Shown here piece by piece: positions 16,500 through 25,166 of a stretch of DNA of 49,534 nt. How positions within the stretch are numbered: the first letter of the stretch is position 1; each line of letters starts with the position of its first letter. The notes under the pieces were generated by a model that saw only the letters and a program-made list of their open reading frames with translations, was not told where the DNA came from and searched no databases. Origin of the DNA: Nitrospinota bacterium (GTDB lineage Bacteria; Nitrospinota; Nitrospinia; Nitrospinales; VA-1); assembly GCA_009873635.1 (NCBI GenBank), contig WAHY01000002.1:148530-198063 (forward strand). The letters run 5' to 3'. The position numbers and the translations under genes are program-made.

Positions 16500-17390
16500 A
16501 TGAACCCTTTGGTTAAAGAATATTCCGATTATTTGAGAATCGAAAAAAGGCAATCTCCCAATACAATTGAGGCCTATTGTAGGGATTTAAGCCGTTTTGC
16601 AAGATTTTTTTCAGATAAAGACCTGTTTGATCTTACAACTAACGATATCCGCGGTTTTCTTCTTTCATTGCGTGATGAGGAGTTGTCACCATCTTCCATT
16701 GCGCGGAGTTTGTCATCGATAAAGTCTTTTTACCGTTATCTTTTTCAGGATAAGCAACTCAAAAATAATCCCGCTGAAATTCTGGAAACTCCTGGAAGGC
16801 TAAGAAAGCTCCCTAATGTATTATCGATTTCAGATGTTGAAAAACTTTTAAATTGCCCTGATACAGGAACAGTTATTGGCCTCAGAGATCAGGCGATGCT
16901 TGAAGTGCTCTATGCGACTGGAATGCGAGTGTCAGAACTTGTTTCTGTGAAAGGCAATAATCTCGATATGCTTGCTGGTTGTTTAAGAACCATGGGAAAA
17001 GGCAGTAAAGAACGAATTGTTCCCATAGGCATGGTTGCGAGAAAGGTCTTGGAAGACTACTTATTAAACTCAAGACCTGTGCTTGCCAAAGGGCATAAAG
17101 TTGAAGAATTGTTCCTGACCCGGCGAGCCAAACCCATGACACGGCAAGGATTCTGGAAAATACTTAAAAATTATGTAAAACAGTGCAATATAAAAACCGA
17201 TGTATCACCTCACACATTACGACATGCATTTGCCACTCATTTGCTGGATAGAGGAGCAGATTTGAGGTCAGTGCAGCAGATGTTAGGGCATTCAGATATC
17301 TCTACCACGCAAATTTACACTCATGTCCTTGATAAAAGAATGCTTGAAGTTCATGACCGGTTCCACCCGAGAGGCTCGGGAGCTTTTTAA
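16500..17390 (+). CDS. xerD: Site-specific tyrosine recombinase XerD
   Basis: 296 aa. With XerC it resolves chromosome dimers at dif under FtsK control. Full catalytic set: R143 (TGMRVSEL), K170, H238 and R241 (HTLRHAFATHLL), H264 (LGHSDISTTQIYTHV) and nucleophile Y273. The N-terminal SAM-like core-binding domain spans 1-85. The final 'HDRFHPRGSG' resembles the XerD ending more than XerC. The ATG is chosen because no other start gives the MNPL..YLRIEK N-terminus; a TATGAT box ends only 10 nt upstream and no Shine-Dalgarno is visible. Confidence 0.93.
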   Translation: MNPLVKEYSDYLRIEKRQSPNTIEAYCRDLSRFARFFSDKDLFDLTTNDIRGFLLSLRDEELSPSSIARSLSSIKSFYRYLFQDKQLKNNPAEILETPGRLRKLPNVLSISDVEKLLNCPDTGTVIGLRDQAMLEVLYATGMRVSELVSVKGNNLDMLAGCLRTMGKGSKERIVPIGMVARKVLEDYLLNSRPVLAKGHKVEELFLTRRAKPMTRQGFWKILKNYVKQCNIKTDVSPHTLRHAFATHLLDRGADLRSVQQMLGHSDISTTQIYTHVLDKRMLEVHDRFHPRGSGAF

Positions 17391-17396
17391 AAAGCT
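17366..17396 (+). terminator. Terminator embedded in the end of xerD
   Basis: GC-rich hairpin CCCGAG (17366-17371) / CTCGGG (17375-17380) with a 3-nt loop, inside the last codons of xerD. It is followed by AGCTTTTT. The tail AGCTTTTTAAAAAGCT (17381-17396) is itself a perfect 16-bp palindrome. Confidence 0.55.
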
Positions 17397-17492
17397 GTTC
17401 CAGACTTCAGCAACTATCGTCGGCTAGCCGGTCTTTTTGGGCCCCACGCTCAGTGGTTTTTGTTGGCTTCATGTCTGGTGGGAATTATTTTC

Positions 17493-17521
17493 TTGACTGA
17501 AATTACTAGAAAAGCTAACAT
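17493..17521 (+). promoter_or_regulatory. Promoter of the yceD-rpmF-plsX-fab-rnc operon
   Basis: TTGACT (17493-17498, 5 of 6), 17-nt spacer, TAACAT (17516-17521, 4 of 6). It lies after the xerD terminator and about 70 nt before the yceD ATG. No FapR- or FadR-like operator is recognisable. Confidence 0.45.
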
Positions 17522-17593
17522 TCAATTTTTTTCCCTCCTTCTGAATTGGCTTCCGGAAATGTAAAGGGTTTGAATTCAAAGGCTTTTCGAACC

Positions 17594-18118
17594 ATGATTT
17601 TTGATATTGAGCATATTTATGAAGAAGGTCTGGATTTTGAGTTGCGTGAGTCAAAAGAACACTTCAGTATTGATGACTGTACATTAACTGAAGATATCAA
17701 GATTCAGGGAAGGTTGGAAAAAATCGGCCCAGAGATTTTATGTCAGGGCAGGGTGCAAACAGGGCTCCATGTTACATGCGCCAGATGTTTGAAAGATTTT
17801 AACTTTACAGTGAATGGAAAACTTAAGGCTCATTTCATCCCCAGAGTAGAAGATAATAACCTACCTGATGAAATTGAACTTACAGACTTGGATGTTGAAC
17901 AGGAATATTATGATGAGGGTCAAATTGACTTGTCCTGTCCAGTTCGAGATTTGATATTATTGAGCCTGCCGCAAGTTGCTTTGTGTCGGGAAGATTGTGC
18001 AGGGTTATGCCCAGAATGTGGAGCAAACCTTAATGAAACAAACTGCGGCTGTGAAAAAGAAGGATCATTCGATCCGCGATTGGCTGTATTACAACAATTA
18101 AAAGACAAGTTGAAATAG
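17594..18118 (+). CDS. yceD: DUF177/YceD family, 23S rRNA accumulation protein
   Basis: 174 aa from the ATG at 17594, which gives the family-typical start MIFDIEHI. An upstream TTG at 17546 would add 16 atypical residues without a ribosome-binding site. YceD is needed for normal 23S rRNA accumulation. The core 'LHVTCARCLKDFNF' lies in the middle and the C-terminal cysteine-rich segment CREDCAGLCPECGANLN is the conserved YceD end. It is 9 nt from rpmF, its usual neighbour. Confidence 0.93.
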   Translation: MIFDIEHIYEEGLDFELRESKEHFSIDDCTLTEDIKIQGRLEKIGPEILCQGRVQTGLHVTCARCLKDFNFTVNGKLKAHFIPRVEDNNLPDEIELTDLDVEQEYYDEGQIDLSCPVRDLILLSLPQVALCREDCAGLCPECGANLNETNCGCEKEGSFDPRLAVLQQLKDKLK

Positions 18119-18127
18119 GGAGATATT

Positions 18128-18310
18128 ATGGCTGTCCCAAAGAAGAAAACATCTAAATCAAAACAGGGAATGCGTCGGTCTCATGATGGGCTGGGCGCTC
18201 CATCCTTTGTCGAGTGCCCTCAGTGTCATGAAATGGCTCGTCCGCATCATATTTGTGCGCATTGCGGATATTATAAGGGCAAAGAGGTGATGGAAGTCGA
18301 ATCTGTTTAA
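18128..18310 (+). CDS. rpmF: 50S ribosomal protein L32
   Basis: 60 aa. Starts [11 protein letters not shown] like all L32 proteins and carries CPQC...CAHC, so it is the zinc-binding (C+) form. GGGAGATATT precedes the ATG. Second gene of the operon; in many bacteria rpmF couples ribosome and membrane synthesis through read-through into plsX. Confidence 0.98.
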   Translation: MAVPKKKTSKSKQGMRRSHDGLGAPSFVECPQCHEMARPHHICAHCGYYKGKEVMEVESV

Positions 18311-18392
18311 AACCTTACTTGTCTCAATAACTGGTTATTAGTTTCCCTCTAGATTATACCCAACGCTCGCCGGAAAGGAGCCACACCCAGAA

Positions 18393-19514
18393 ATGAAGAT
18401 CGTGGTTGACGCGATGGGGGGCGATCACGCTCCGGAAGCCGCTGTTGAAGGTGCGGTTATGGCGGCTAGGGAATATGAAACGGAAATCATTCTTACCGGA
18501 ATATCCGATCAGGTTCATAAGGTTTTAGAAAAATTCGACCCCGATCACAACCTTCCGATTCAGGTCGTCCACGCCGATGAAGTCGTAGAAATGCACGACA
18601 GCCCGGGCAAGGTCCTGCGTTCGAAGCGCAAATCCTCAATGAAAATTGGTTTAGACCTTGTCAAAGATGGTACCGCATCGGCTTTTTTAAGTGCCGGTAA
18701 TACCGGTGCCGTTCTTGCTTATTCTACGTTAATTTTAAGGCCTTTGAATGGAGTCGACAGACCTGCTATTACAATTCAATTACCCACTTTGAAAGGCAAC
18801 GCGATTCTTCTTGATGCAGGAGCAAATGTAGACTGCAAAACCAGCCAGTTATTTCAATTTGGCATAATGGGGCATGTTTTCGCTGAATACATACTGGGCA
18901 AGGAAAAGCCCCGTGTTGGATTGCTGAGTATCGGGGAAGAAGACGGCAAGGGCAACGAAATCGTCAAAGAGGCTTTTCAAATGCTCAAGTCCAGTCATAT
19001 CAACTTTATTGGAAATGTGGAAGGCAAGGAGGTATACAGGGGTAATGCAGATGTAATCGTTTGTGACGGTTTCACTGGAAATGTGGCACTCAAAATTAGC
19101 GAAAGCCTTGCTGAAATGATTGGAACAAACCTCAAGCGAATGTTTCAAACTAATTGGCTCAGCAAGTTGGGGTATTTGCTGTTAAAACCTCAGTTGGACC
19201 AGTTCAAGAAAAAGGTTGATTATTCAGAGACGGGCGGGGCGCCCTTATTAGGTGTGAATGGTGTTGTCATCATTGCTCATGGTAGTTCGTCCCCCAAGGC
19301 CATAAAAAATGCCATCAACTGTGCTCGAGAATTAAGCGAGAAAAATATCAATGCTCATATTCGTGAAGATATCGAATCCAATTTGATGGACGTTGAGGCC
19401 GCAAAAGGTACTATTTGGAAACAAATTAAAAATATGGCTTTCGGAGGTGATTCTGAAGAACCTCAAAAGGAAGAACCAATTTCTGATCAAAATAATGATA
19501 AAAGCACTGACTAA
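18393..19514 (+). CDS. plsX: Phosphate acyltransferase PlsX
   Basis: 373 aa. Makes acyl-phosphate from acyl-ACP for phosphatidic acid synthesis; peripheral membrane enzyme. Starts MKIVVDAMGGDHAPEAAVEG, the family signature, with 'GNTGAVLA' near 105 and 'DGFTGNVALK' near 226. About 30 residues at the C-terminus are acidic and poorly conserved. AAGGAG is 12 nt before the ATG, longer than ideal. The first 250 bases look richer in G+C than the surroundings, probably just conservation of the N-terminus. Confidence 0.97.
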   Translation: MKIVVDAMGGDHAPEAAVEGAVMAAREYETEIILTGISDQVHKVLEKFDPDHNLPIQVVHADEVVEMHDSPGKVLRSKRKSSMKIGLDLVKDGTASAFLSAGNTGAVLAYSTLILRPLNGVDRPAITIQLPTLKGNAILLDAGANVDCKTSQLFQFGIMGHVFAEYILGKEKPRVGLLSIGEEDGKGNEIVKEAFQMLKSSHINFIGNVEGKEVYRGNADVIVCDGFTGNVALKISESLAEMIGTNLKRMFQTNWLSKLGYLLLKPQLDQFKKKVDYSETGGAPLLGVNGVVIIAHGSSSPKAIKNAINCARELSEKNINAHIREDIESNLMDVEAAKGTIWKQIKNMAFGGDSEEPQKEEPISDQNNDKSTD

Positions 19515-19535
19515 ACCTGACAACTTCTTATTCTG

Positions 19536-20531
19536 ATGATCAATACTTATAAGGCTGTAATCGCAGGTACGGGTGCTTATCTACCAGAAAAAGTTCTCAC
19601 CAACCAAGACCTTGAAAAAATTCTGGATACATCTAATGAGTGGATCATTGAACGTACAGGCATTAGTGAGCGAAGAATTGCGGCGGAACATGAATCGGCT
19701 TCAACGATGGCGGCAAAAGCCGCAAAACAGGCTTTGGAAGAGGGAGGTATTGGCCCTGATGAGGTAGATTTAATTATAGTCTGCACTTCCAGCCCTGACG
19801 TATTATTTCCTTCAACAGCCTGTTTTGTGCAAAATGAACTGCAAGCTTTCAAAGCTGCTGCTTATGATATATCAGCAGTATGCTCAGGCTATGTTTTCGG
19901 GCTTTCAATTGTCGAGCAATATTTGAAAAATGGGCGTTACGAAAATGTTTTGCTCATTGGAAGTGAAGTCAACTCCAGAATAGTTGACTGGACAGACAGA
20001 TCCACCTGCATTTTATTTGGAGATGGGGCAGGAGCTCTACTGTTAAAAAAGGTAGACCAGAAAGAACCAAAAGGAATTTTGTCCACTCATATTTATTCAG
20101 ATGGTCGGTTGTCGGATCTCATCTGTGTTCCAGGCGGGATTGGGAGAACAGGAGTGAATAAGCAAGATATCACTGATAAAAAATATTTTATTAAAATGTC
20201 AGGAAATGCAACATTCAAGGTTGCGGTTAAAAGGATGACGGATGTTATACGTGAAGCCTTGGGGGCCAATGAGTTAAGCACTGAAGATGTTGAACTTCTG
20301 GTTCCTCACCAGGCTAATCAAAGAATAATAAGTGCGGTTGCAGAGAGGTTGAAATTCCCCATGGAAAAAGTATTCATGAACATTCACAAGTATGGAAATA
20401 CCTCTGGTGCTTCAATACCCATTGGGCTTGATGAAGCCAGGCGAAGCGGACGTATTAAGTCAGGGGATACAACCATGTTAGGAGTTGTTGGTGCGGGGTT
20501 GACCTGGGGATCGGCGGTGATTAAATGGTAA
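19536..20531 (+). CDS. fabH: Beta-ketoacyl-ACP synthase III
   Basis: 331 aa. Condenses acetyl-CoA with malonyl-ACP to start fatty acid synthesis. The catalytic triad is C116 (ISAVCSG), H258 (VPHQANQRI) and N288 (YGNTSGAS). It overlaps fabD by 7 bp, suggesting translational coupling. Confidence 0.98.
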   Translation: MINTYKAVIAGTGAYLPEKVLTNQDLEKILDTSNEWIIERTGISERRIAAEHESASTMAAKAAKQALEEGGIGPDEVDLIIVCTSSPDVLFPSTACFVQNELQAFKAAAYDISAVCSGYVFGLSIVEQYLKNGRYENVLLIGSEVNSRIVDWTDRSTCILFGDGAGALLLKKVDQKEPKGILSTHIYSDGRLSDLICVPGGIGRTGVNKQDITDKKYFIKMSGNATFKVAVKRMTDVIREALGANELSTEDVELLVPHQANQRIISAVAERLKFPMEKVFMNIHKYGNTSGASIPIGLDEARRSGRIKSGDTTMLGVVGAGLTWGSAVIKW

Positions 20532-21466
20532 AAACAGCTTTTGTTTTTCCAGGGCAGGGGTCCCAGTTTGTTGGAATGGGGAAAGACTTTTATGACCATT
20601 TACCAGCTGCTCGTGAACTAATGCAAGAGGCCAACGATGTTTTAGGGTTTGACATTGCAAGTATCTGTTTTAATGGCCCTGAAGAAACTTTAAAGTTAAC
20701 TGAAAACACTCAGCCAGCACTACTGGTACACAGTACAATGGCCTTGAAAATACTAAGGGAAAATGGTATAGATTCGGTAGTTGCAGCGGGCCATAGCCTG
20801 GGTGAATTTTCAGCTCTGGTTGCTGCGGGTGCCCTTCAATTTAAGGATGCGGTGAGATTGGTCAGGTTGAGAGGCCAGTTCATGCAGGAAGCGGTTCCTG
20901 TAGGTGTAGGGACTATGGCCGCTATTATTGGATTGCCGATTGACTCCCTACAGGAATTGTGCGATCAGGTTTCCACAGAATCTTCTGTTGTCCAACCTGC
21001 TAACTTGAACAGCCCGGTACAAACGGTTATTGCGGGCCATAAGGAGGCTGTAGAGCAGGTATCTGCAAAAGCCTTGGAGGCTGGAGCAAAAAAGGCAGTG
21101 CCTTTGCCGGTGAGTGCCCCTTTTCACAGTGCTCTTATGAAGCCGGCTGAGGTTAAACTTCAAAAAGAATTGGAACAAACTGAGTTTTTTGATTTGTCCA
21201 TACCTGTAATCACCAACATCGAGGCCCAACCCATCACAAAAGGCAGCGATGCAAGATCAGCCCTTGTTAAACAGGTTTGTTCCCCCGTACGTTGGTCAGA
21301 AACAATGCAGGTATTGGTTGATCAGGGTATTGAGAGGGTTGTTGAGCTGGGTTCGGGTAAAGTCTTGTCTGGCCTGATGAAGAGATTTAATAGGGACATT
21401 GCTTGTTTTCAAGTGGGTGACCGAGAAAGCTTGTTGCAAACCCTGGCTACCCTGAAAGGTAATTGA
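20525..21466 (+). CDS. fabD: Malonyl-CoA:ACP transacylase
   Basis: 313 aa. Transfers malonyl from CoA to ACP. FPGQGSQ at 8-14, nucleophile S91 in AGHSLGEFSAL, R116 region LVRLRGQFM, and catalytic H201 in SAPFHSALM. The start overlaps the end of fabH. Confidence 0.98.
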   Translation: MVKTAFVFPGQGSQFVGMGKDFYDHLPAARELMQEANDVLGFDIASICFNGPEETLKLTENTQPALLVHSTMALKILRENGIDSVVAAGHSLGEFSALVAAGALQFKDAVRLVRLRGQFMQEAVPVGVGTMAAIIGLPIDSLQELCDQVSTESSVVQPANLNSPVQTVIAGHKEAVEQVSAKALEAGAKKAVPLPVSAPFHSALMKPAEVKLQKELEQTEFFDLSIPVITNIEAQPITKGSDARSALVKQVCSPVRWSETMQVLVDQGIERVVELGSGKVLSGLMKRFNRDIACFQVGDRESLLQTLATLKGN

Positions 21467-21491
21467 TTTAATTGTTCAAGTGGGGTGTTAA

Positions 21492-22232
21492 ATGGAACTG
21501 CAGGACAAGGTAGCTTTGGTCACAGGTGGAGCTCAGGGTATTGGCAAAACCATCAGTGAAGAGTTGTCCCGTGAAGGTGCACATGTTGTTCTTGGTGATG
21601 TGAATCTGGAAGGATCTCAGGCTGCTGCGGACTCGATCAATAGTAATGGAGGTTCTGCCTCGGCTGTTAAAATTGATGTGTCCAACGCAGAAGAGGTGCA
21701 ACAGGTTTTTGATTCGATTTCAAAGGACAGGAAACCGGTAGACATTCTGGTTAATAACGCAGGAATTACCCGCGATGGTTTGATGGTGAGGATGAAAGAA
21801 AGTGATTGGGACCTGGTTCTCAATATCAACCTCAAAGGGAGTTTTCTTTGCAGCCAGCAGGCTGCAAAGCAGATGATGAAACAAAAATCCGGAGTTATTG
21901 TTAACATAGCTTCAATCGTTGGAGTGATGGGTAATTTTGGGCAAGCAAACTACTCATCTTCCAAGGCCGGAGTAATTGGCTTGACAAAAACTCTGGCAAG
22001 AGAAGTAGCATCCAGGGGAATAAGGGTTAATGCCATAGCACCCGGTTTTATAGATACGGAAATGACACGGGTTTTGGCTGAGGATGTGCGTCAGAAATTG
22101 ATTGAGCAGATTCCACTTGCAAGACTGGGACTGCCTGAGGATGTAGCGCGTTGTGTAGCTTTTTTAGTATCTGACAGGTCTAGTTATATTACAGGGCAGG
22201 TCATTAATTTAAATGGTGGTATGTTGATGTGA
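21492..22232 (+). CDS. fabG: 3-oxoacyl-ACP reductase
   Basis: 246 aa classical SDR using NADPH. GGAQGIG cofactor loop at 12-18, NNAG at 88-91, and catalytic S141, Y154, K158 (YSSSK). The VINLNGGMLM ending is typical of FabG. 25 nt after fabD. Confidence 0.97.
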   Translation: MELQDKVALVTGGAQGIGKTISEELSREGAHVVLGDVNLEGSQAAADSINSNGGSASAVKIDVSNAEEVQQVFDSISKDRKPVDILVNNAGITRDGLMVRMKESDWDLVLNINLKGSFLCSQQAAKQMMKQKSGVIVNIASIVGVMGNFGQANYSSSKAGVIGLTKTLAREVASRGIRVNAIAPGFIDTEMTRVLAEDVRQKLIEQIPLARLGLPEDVARCVAFLVSDRSSYITGQVINLNGGMLM

Positions 22233-22256
22233 TTCCAACAAGGAGTTTTAATAATT

Positions 22257-22490
22257 ATGTCAGTTGAAGAGAAAGTTAAAGAAATCATTGTTGATCAGTT
22301 AGGTGTTGATGAAAAGCAGGTTACCGCGGAAGCTTCATTTATCGACGACCTCGGAGCAGATTCCCTCGATACTGTGGAATTGGTTATGGCGCTTGAGGAG
22401 GAGTTTGATATCGAAATTCCAGATGAAGAGGCTGAGAAAATAGCAACGGTTCAAGACGCAACAAGTTATATTACCAGCCGTACCAACTAA
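22257..22490 (+). CDS. acpP: Acyl carrier protein
   Basis: 77 aa, acidic, four-helix ACP. The 4'-phosphopantetheine attachment serine is S36 in [16 protein letters not shown] lies 11 nt upstream of the ATG. Expected to be the most highly translated gene of the cluster. Confidence 0.98.
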   Translation: MSVEEKVKEIIVDQLGVDEKQVTAEASFIDDLGADSLDTVELVMALEEEFDIEIPDEEAEKIATVQDATSYITSRTN

Positions 22491-22521
22491 TTGACCTTCA
22501 TTTAATCCCCAGGGTGCATGC

Positions 22522-23763
22522 ATGAAAAGACGCGTTGTTGTTACTGGATTGGGGATCGTATCGCCTCTTGGTCTTGGAGTGAGCGAAAACGAAACGGCTT
22601 TATTCGAAGGCCGTTCTGGGGTTGATTCCATTGAAACCTTCACTCCCGATGAAAACTTTCCTGTCAAGATTGCTGGAGAAGTCAGGGGGTTTGATCCACA
22701 AGAATACATAGATCGTAAAGAAGTAAAAAAGATGGACCGGTTTATCCATTATGCTGTTGCCTGCAGCAAAATGGCTTTAGAAGATTCCGGTATTGAGATC
22801 AACGATAAGAATGCTGAACGGGCCGGAGTTATGATTGGAGTTGGCCTGGGAGGCTTACCTGCCATTGAAAAATATCACGATATTATTCGGGAACGCGGTG
22901 TAAAAAAAATCACACCTTTTTTTATTCCGATGCTTATTGCCAATCTGGCATCGGGTCAGGTTTCTATATTGATGGGAACAAAAGGGCCGAATTCCTGTGT
23001 GGTGACGGCCTGTGCTACAGGGACTCACTCAATTGGAGAAGCCGCTCGTCTCATCCAGTATGGAGATGCGGATGTGATGTTTGCGGGGGGTACTGAATCG
23101 GTTATCACCCCACTTTGTATTGCTGGCTTTAATGCCGCTAAAGCTTTGTCGCACCGTAATGACAACCCCCAGGGAGCCAGTCGCCCATTCGATAAAGACA
23201 GGGATGGCTTTGTCATAGGTGAGGGATGTGGGGTTCTCATTCTTGAGGAATTAGAAATTGCCAAAAAACGTGGTGCCAGGATCTATGGGGAAATTATTGG
23301 GTATGGTCTTAATGGTGATGCGCATCACATAACGGCAACTTCGCCTAATGGAGAAGGCGCTTCACGCTGTATGAAGCTTGCCCTGAATAATGCAGGAATC
23401 AACAGGGAAGAGGTAGATTATATAAATGCTCATGGAACCTCGACTGCTGCCGATGCCACTGAAACCCAAGCTATTAAAACCACATTTGGAGATCATGCTT
23501 ATAAGCTTGCAGTCAGTTCAACTAAATCCATGACAGGGCATTTGTTGGGAGCTGCAGGGGGAGTAGAAGCGATTTATACCCTGCTTTCACTACAAAAACA
23601 AATGATCCCCCCTACCATCAACTATACAACCCCGGATCCGGAATGTGACTTGGATTATGTGCCGAATGAAGCTCGTGAGAAAAAACTGAATGTGTGTGTT
23701 TCCAATTCTTTTGGTTTTGGTGGAACCAATGGAGTAATAATTTTCAAAAAATTCCAAAATTAA
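22522..23763 (+). CDS. fabF: Beta-ketoacyl-ACP synthase II
   Basis: 413 aa. Elongating condensing enzyme. Catalytic C164 (VTACATGTHSI), H304 (NAHGTST) and H340 (MTGHLLGAAGG). The NSFGFGGTN C-terminal motif is intact. No fabZ, fabI or fabA lies in the cluster, so these must be elsewhere. Confidence 0.98.
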   Translation: MKRRVVVTGLGIVSPLGLGVSENETALFEGRSGVDSIETFTPDENFPVKIAGEVRGFDPQEYIDRKEVKKMDRFIHYAVACSKMALEDSGIEINDKNAERAGVMIGVGLGGLPAIEKYHDIIRERGVKKITPFFIPMLIANLASGQVSILMGTKGPNSCVVTACATGTHSIGEAARLIQYGDADVMFAGGTESVITPLCIAGFNAAKALSHRNDNPQGASRPFDKDRDGFVIGEGCGVLILEELEIAKKRGARIYGEIIGYGLNGDAHHITATSPNGEGASRCMKLALNNAGINREEVDYINAHGTSTAADATETQAIKTTFGDHAYKLAVSSTKSMTGHLLGAAGGVEAIYTLLSLQKQMIPPTINYTTPDPECDLDYVPNEAREKKLNVCVSNSFGFGGTNGVIIFKKFQN

Positions 23764-23771
23764 TTTCAATC

Positions 23772-24494
23772 ATGATCGAAGTATCCACTGATCGTAGAAA
23801 TGAAGTTGCACCACTTCAAGACACCCTTGGTTATCAGTTTTCTGACCTGAGACTCCTCAATAAAGCCCTCACTCATAAATCATATGTGAATGAAAGAAAT
23901 GGAGCTTTAAAACATAATGAAAGATTTGAATTTTTAGGCGACTCTGTACTTGATGTTTTAGTAAGTGACTACTTGGTATGTAAATACAGTGACTATGCCG
24001 AAGGAACCTTGTCGAAAATTCGTGCGGGTGTGGTCAATGAAAGTTGCCTGGCAAAAATCGCCCGGAAAATAGAATTGGGTAAATATATTCTTCTGGGCAA
24101 GGGTGAGGACTTGTCTGGAGGAAGAGATAAATCGTCTATCCTTGCAGATGCTTTTGAAGCTGTTGCAGGAGCTTTATTTAGAGATGGTGGATTGGAGGCC
24201 GCTTCCAGGGTTTTTCTTCCTCTCTTGGAAATAGAAATATCATCTTTTGCGCACTCTGGCGTTTTCAGAGACTTTAAAAGTGAATTGCAGGAATATACAC
24301 AGGAAAAATGGATTTGCACTCCTTCCTACAAGGTGATTAATGAATTAGGTCCAGATCATGCCAAGAAGTTTGAAGTCGCTGTGATGATAAAAAGCCAGGT
24401 TAAAGGACAAGGATTGGGTAAAAGTAAAAAGGAAGCCGAACAGGCAGCTGCCAAAATGGCCATAGAAAGCTTTCCGGATTATCCTAAAAACTGA
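23772..24494 (+). CDS. rnc: Ribonuclease III
   Basis: 240 aa from the ATG at 23772, 8 nt after the fabF stop. A longer frame into fabF would add a Trp/Phe-rich stretch that is only the shadow of fabF. It processes rRNA and other double-stranded RNA. The signature NERFEFLGDSVL (49-60) has E50, E53 and D57; the second metal site D127/E130 is in DAFEAVAGALF. A dsRNA-binding domain spans about 167-236. Rnc closing a fab operon is common. Confidence 0.96.
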   Translation: MIEVSTDRRNEVAPLQDTLGYQFSDLRLLNKALTHKSYVNERNGALKHNERFEFLGDSVLDVLVSDYLVCKYSDYAEGTLSKIRAGVVNESCLAKIARKIELGKYILLGKGEDLSGGRDKSSILADAFEAVAGALFRDGGLEAASRVFLPLLEIEISSFAHSGVFRDFKSELQEYTQEKWICTPSYKVINELGPDHAKKFEVAVMIKSQVKGQGLGKSKKEAEQAAAKMAIESFPDYPKN

Positions 24495-24592
24495 GAATTC
24501 TTTTAATTTCACTTTTTCACATAGTGTGATTTAAAATTAGAAGAGTTGGATACTAAATGGCCCAGAATAAAACTTTTAAGTAATACGAGATC

Positions 24593-25000
24593 ATGCTCGA
24601 AGAATGGATTATAAAGAAAAAAGAAATTGAGGCGTCAAAGCACAACCTGGAAGGTGCGGATCTCTGTAACGCAAAATTAATGAGAGCGGAGCTTGAAGGC
24701 GCAAACCTGGCCCATGCAGATTTGACGTCGGCTTATTTAATACGAGCGGATCTTAGTAATGCAAACTTAATTGGAACAGATTTGACAGCCGCTGTATTAA
24801 GCGAAGCCAACCTTTCTGATGCTGATATGGAAGGGACAGAGCTTATGGACACCTACCTGCATGGTGCCAACCTCAAAGGAGTTGTCAATCTGACCTGTGA
24901 TCAGATAGAATTGGCTAATTTTGACAAACAGACTATTTTCCCTGATTATATTACTGTAACCTGGACTGATGATGGATGTTGTGAGTGCCAGGAAAAATAG
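24593..25000 (+). CDS. Pentapeptide-repeat protein
   Basis: 135 aa. From about 18 to 105 the sequence follows the A(D/N)LXX pentapeptide pattern (GADLCNAKL, GANLAHADL, RADLSNANL, EANLSDADM), roughly 16 repeats, which would fold into a quadrilateral beta-helix. There is a short helical N-terminus and a Cys-containing tail (DGCCECQ). The Qnr/MfpA-type DNA mimics share this fold, but so do many proteins of unknown role. Confidence 0.85.
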   Translation: MLEEWIIKKKEIEASKHNLEGADLCNAKLMRAELEGANLAHADLTSAYLIRADLSNANLIGTDLTAAVLSEANLSDADMEGTELMDTYLHGANLKGVVNLTCDQIELANFDKQTIFPDYITVTWTDDGCCECQEK

Positions 25001-25166
25001 TTGACCCTTTAGCAATATCTTATCTTAATTAGTCAGCTAAAGTTATTTCAGGACGCAATAATGCAAAATCAGGAAGCTCTAAAGCTGATAAAAGATATCC
25101 TTTAATCAGTTCCTCAATTATCTTTCCAACTTATTTTGATTAATTCTGTTTGCTGACATCATATTC
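25001..25166 (+). other. Intergenic spacer before the radical SAM gene
   Basis: Only a 14-codon frame starting at 25061 (MQNQEALKLIKDIL) with a weak ribosome-binding site; nothing else recognised. Confidence 0.4.

Noticed and set aside
17546-17593. Extended TTG start for yceD
   Set aside because: No ribosome-binding site and the added residues do not fit the DUF177 family start.
23694-23771. N-terminal extension of rnc into fabF
   Set aside because: The added Trp/Phe-rich residues are an out-of-frame reading of the fabF end; ATG at 23772 gives the normal RNase III length.
25061-25105. 14-codon ORF before the radical SAM gene
   Set aside because: Too short and with a weak ribosome-binding site; no sign of a leader-peptide attenuator.
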